DNA of 7,315 bases from Gammaproteobacteria bacterium UBA7376 (GTDB lineage Bacteria; Pseudomonadota; Gammaproteobacteria; Pseudomonadales; Azotimanducaceae): assembly GCA_002470275.1 (NCBI GenBank), contig DKNY01000061.1:35090-42404 (forward strand). Direction: 5' to 3'. Within the stretch, counting starts at the first letter, position 1. Each line of letters starts with the position of its first letter. Positions 5,535 to 7,315 of this stretch are shown here, piece after piece. The position numbers and the translations under genes are program-made. The notes beneath the pieces are model-generated. The model saw only the letters and a program-made list of their open reading frames with translations, ran no database searches and was not told the origin of the DNA.

Positions 5535-6611
5535 ATGGCACCCATACCCAGGGGCGGAACGGTTGCGGTAACTGGCGGTGCGGGGTTCATCGGGGGTTGG
5601 GTGGTCACACTCCTTCTCGATCGTGGCTATCGCGTTCGAGCCTGTGTCCGGGACGTTGACGATCACAAGAAAACGGGCTTTCTCCGAGGCATGGGCGGGT
5701 ATGCCTCGGGGCGGCTGACGCTCCATGAGGCCAATTTGGACAATCCAGGATGTTTTGATGACATCTTTAAAGGCTGCCACGGCGTATGCCACGTTTCTCA
5801 TGTGAGTGGGTATGACGATCCAGACTATATGCGGGGTGTTTGCGAACACGTCATCAACAGCGTTAACCAATCCGGTACAGTCACTCGGGTAGTCGTCACC
5901 TCCAGCACTGCGGCCATTATTTCGGAAATGGACCTCAAGGAGCTGATTCGGCGGCCGGTTCTATACGAGGACCGCTATCCAGATGAGGCAAATCCAAAAC
6001 GCACGCCAGAGCGGGGTCAGGGCTATTCCATGGGTAAGCTGGAACTGGAGCGAATGTTTACAGAGGCGGCTGCGGAACATGGCGGTTGGGACTGTCTTCG
6101 AGTCTGCCCTGCGGATAACGTGGGGCCCATCTTGTCTGCCCATCAAAAAGAATCCGGGCCCTGGCAGCACAACATCGAAACGATGTTGCTGGGCGAATAT
6201 CAACAAAACGGCGTCTATCGCCCTTGGATGACCGTGGATGTGCGTGACAATGCGGAATGCCATATACGCCTCTTGGAAAATCTAGATGTCCACAATGGGG
6301 AGCGGTTTATCGCTTGGTCCACGGAGACCCGGAATGTCGAGGACGTTTGTGCCTCGATAGACAGACTGCTGCCCGAGCTGGGCGTTGCCGCGGCCACGCT
6401 GGTAGACCCTTTCCCGGAGCGTATTCAGGCTCGTGAGAGAGAATTTAGGGATATTTGGGCACAGTGTGAGCTTCGCAATGACCGCATGGTGAGGGCAACG
6501 GGCATAGTCTTTCGGCCCCTGGACCAATCGATCCGCGACTGCGTTGAATCATTGATCAGTATTGGCGGGGTAAGGCCGGTGCTGCGCGATGGCTTCACCC
6601 TAGCAGGGTAG
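5535..6611 (+). CDS. Extended SDR reductase, dihydroflavonol/cinnamoyl-CoA reductase-like
   Basis: A 358-residue NAD(P)-dependent short-chain dehydrogenase of the extended (epimerase/dihydroflavonol reductase-like) type. The Rossmann motif TGGAGFIG is at residues 13-20. Strand 2 ends with CVRD (37-40), whose basic residue often marks NADP preference. The catalytic Ser lies in VVTSSTAAI (120-128), and the Tyr/Lys pair is Y164-S-M-G-K168. WMTVDVRDNAECHIRLLEN (231-249) corresponds to the family's conserved V-x-D-V segment after the substrate loop. The C-terminal half determines substrate and is not diagnostic: plausible substrates are ketones or aldehydes of small or lipid-like molecules. The ATG has AAGGGAG at 5521-5527 upstream. 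It is divergent from the selenoprotein, and the DUF427 gene follows 48 nt downstream on the same strand. Confidence 0.85.
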   Translation: MAPIPRGGTVAVTGGAGFIGGWVVTLLLDRGYRVRACVRDVDDHKKTGFLRGMGGYASGRLTLHEANLDNPGCFDDIFKGCHGVCHVSHVSGYDDPDYMRGVCEHVINSVNQSGTVTRVVVTSSTAAIISEMDLKELIRRPVLYEDRYPDEANPKRTPERGQGYSMGKLELERMFTEAAAEHGGWDCLRVCPADNVGPILSAHQKESGPWQHNIETMLLGEYQQNGVYRPWMTVDVRDNAECHIRLLENLDVHNGERFIAWSTETRNVEDVCASIDRLLPELGVAAATLVDPFPERIQAREREFRDIWAQCELRNDRMVRATGIVFRPLDQSIRDCVESLISIGGVRPVLRDGFTLAG

Positions 6612-6659
6612 CTAAGGCTCGACATGATCCAAAGAGGGCGGCAGCCCGGGAGGTAAACA

Positions 6660-7160
6660 GTGTGGCGATATAAGGGGCAACAGCATCCACCCTTTGCCCA
6701 GACACCTGGGCCAGACCAAGAGTCTGTCTGGGATTATCCTCGGCCACCGGCCATCGTTCATGATGACCGAGAAGTCAGGGTTGTCAGTGCCGGCGGCGAC
6801 CTGATCGCTGAAGCTTGCGCCAGCCAGCGGGTACTCGAGACCGCCAGTCCGCCTACCTTCTACCTGGCACCTGAGGCGCTCACGCTGGATCTCAGTTTGG
6901 CGGTAGGCAATACCCACTGCGAGTGGAAGGGGCCTGCCAGCTATTTTCAGCTTGATGGCGAGATCGTGGGCTGGTGTTATCCCTCTCCGAGCCAACGTTT
7001 TACATCTATCGCTGGATGGCTGAGTTTCTATCCCTCGCGGGTCCAGTGCTTCGTTTCCGGTGAGCGGGTATCCGCCCAGCCCGGATCTTTTTACGGTGGC
7101 TGGGTAACGAAGGAAGTTTTGGGGCCGTTCAAGGGCGAGCCAGGAACGCTTGGCTGGTAG
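6660..7160 (+). CDS. DUF427 domain protein
   Basis: A 166-residue protein matching the DUF427 family (PF04248) across nearly all its length; its biochemical function is not known to me. Diagnostic segments are ESVWDYPRPPAI (21-32), RVLETASPPTFYLAPEAL (57-74), THCEWKGPASYF (85-96), IAGWLSFYPSRV (117-128) and the C-terminal GERVSAQPGSFYGGWVT (134-150) followed by GPFKGEPGTLGW (155-166). The start is a GTG with GGGAGG at 6648-6653. A short hairpin, GGGC-GGCA-GCCC (6636-6647), lies directly before that site and might affect initiation. The 48-nt gap to the SDR gene suggests one transcript. The native C-terminus ends exactly where the family usually ends, yet its last six codons, stop included, are repeated just beyond. 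Confidence 0.9.
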   Translation: MWRYKGQQHPPFAQTPGPDQESVWDYPRPPAIVHDDREVRVVSAGGDLIAEACASQRVLETASPPTFYLAPEALTLDLSLAVGNTHCEWKGPASYFQLDGEIVGWCYPSPSQRFTSIAGWLSFYPSRVQCFVSGERVSAQPGSFYGGWVTKEVLGPFKGEPGTLGW

Positions 7161-7196
7161 GGAACGCTTGGCTGGTAGGGGACGCTTGGCTGATAG
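7143..7196 (+). repeat. Three tandem 18-bp repeats spanning the DUF427 stop codon
   Basis: GGAACGCTTGGCTGGTAG occurs at 7143-7160 and again, identical, at 7161-7178. A third copy at 7179-7196 has two substitutions. The unit is six codons in the gene's frame and encodes Gly-Thr-Leu-Gly-Trp-stop, so each copy carries its own TAG; the third also has TGA before TAG. Only the first copy is normally translated. This looks like replication slippage that duplicated the 3' end of the gene. Confidence 0.92.
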
Positions 7197-7238
7197 GGGT
7201 CAGCGCGATGCCTTGCTGTAAAGACTCTCGGGAACCCA

Positions 7239-7268
7239 TTGAAAGGACAGATGTCACAAATATATAAT
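7239..7268 (+). promoter_or_regulatory. Sigma70-like promoter for a gene beyond the window
   Basis: TTGAAA (7239-7244; 4 of 6 to TTGACA) and a perfect TATAAT (7263-7268) are separated by 18 bp, close to the ideal 17. No ORF follows inside the window. A TTGAGGT at 7309-7315 could be a Shine-Dalgarno for a start just past the end, implying a leader of about 40 nt. The 119 nt from 7197 to 7315 contain no gene that I can see. Confidence 0.6.
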
Positions 7269-7279
7269 CGAGATTACAT

Positions 7280-7296
7280 GATTTTGTAAAAAAATC
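7280..7296. repeat. AT-rich inverted repeat downstream of the promoter
   Basis: GATTTT (7280-7285) and AAAATC (7291-7296) are inverted arms around GTAAA. They lie 11 bp after the TATAAT, so they straddle or follow the expected transcription start. The position suits an operator, but the AT-rich composition makes chance plausible. Confidence 0.3.
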
Positions 7297-7315
7297 GGAT
7301 AATGCTCCTTGAGGT

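Noticed and set aside
5351..5608. 85-codon minus-strand ORF ending at the UGA, starting well upstream of the selenoprotein ATG.
   Set aside because: Its upstream part is antisense to the SDR gene and its leader and looks random. Only the last 13 codons are real, as the selenoprotein start.
5385..5870. 161-codon minus-strand ORF antisense to the SDR start.
   Set aside because: The plus strand holds a clear Rossmann motif and ribosome site; the antisense product has no coherent pattern.
6612..6995. 127-codon minus-strand ORF opposite the DUF427 gene.
   Set aside because: The plus strand encodes a full DUF427 protein with a good start, so this is an antisense shadow.
7143..7196. Tandem repeats considered as a CRISPR array.
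   Set aside because: The units are contiguous with no spacers, only 18 bp long, and derived from the end of the DUF427 gene.

Overview
The window looks like an ordinary stretch of a Gram-negative, probably aquatic proteobacterial chromosome. GC content is moderate, roughly mid-50s by eye. It has a Tat-exported PhoD phosphatase, a photolyase-type flavoprotein, a DUF427 protein and, most notably, a selenoprotein gene with an in-frame UGA. The set is reminiscent of marine gammaproteobacteria, but no taxonomic marker is present and that placement is inference. I see no rRNA, tRNA, CRISPR array, insertion sequence or phage gene.

Layout, left to right. (1) 69-524 (+): a Ddn-like (deazaflavin-dependent nitroreductase family) protein. 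It faces a small unknown acidic protein at 541-873 (-), leaving only 16 nt between the two stops. (2) 874-1034: a divergent regulatory region with three imperfect direct repeats just before the next gene. (3) 1035-2378 (+): a cryptochrome/photolyase-family protein whose FAD-binding domain comes first. A second alpha/beta domain follows it, which is the reverse of the usual order. (4) 2379-2497: an intergenic region with a candidate Pho box and -10 element in front of (5) 2498-4336 (+), a Tat-signal PhoD-type phosphatase. (6) Convergent to phoD is a two-gene minus-strand unit. An ArsC/thioredoxin-fold selenoprotein (5048-5392) is followed 37 nt later by a nitroreductase (4360-5010). (7) Divergent from the selenoprotein is an extended SDR reductase (5535-6611), followed 48 nt downstream by a DUF427 protein (6660-7160). 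The last 18 nt of the DUF427 gene, stop codon included, are tandemly repeated after the stop. (8) 7197-7315: an AT-rich tail with a good sigma70-like promoter that probably serves a gene beyond the window.

The selenoprotein is the main discovery. A standard gene caller splits it at the UGA into a truncated 91-codon ORF (5048-5323) and an unrelated upstream ORF ending at 5351. Reading TGA 5353-5351 (-) as selenocysteine joins a 13-residue start segment, preceded by a strong Shine-Dalgarno sequence, to a thioredoxin-fold body. This gives a U-x-x-C redox motif exactly where this fold keeps CxxC. A plausible bacterial SECIS hairpin lies directly downstream of the UGA.

Functionally the genes share a redox flavour: deazaflavin or flavin nitroreductases, a photolyase flavoprotein, a selenothiol oxidoreductase and an NAD(P)H reductase. 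PhoD is a separate phosphate-scavenging function with its own promoter. Only two pairs look co-transcribed: selenoprotein with nitroreductase, and SDR with DUF427.
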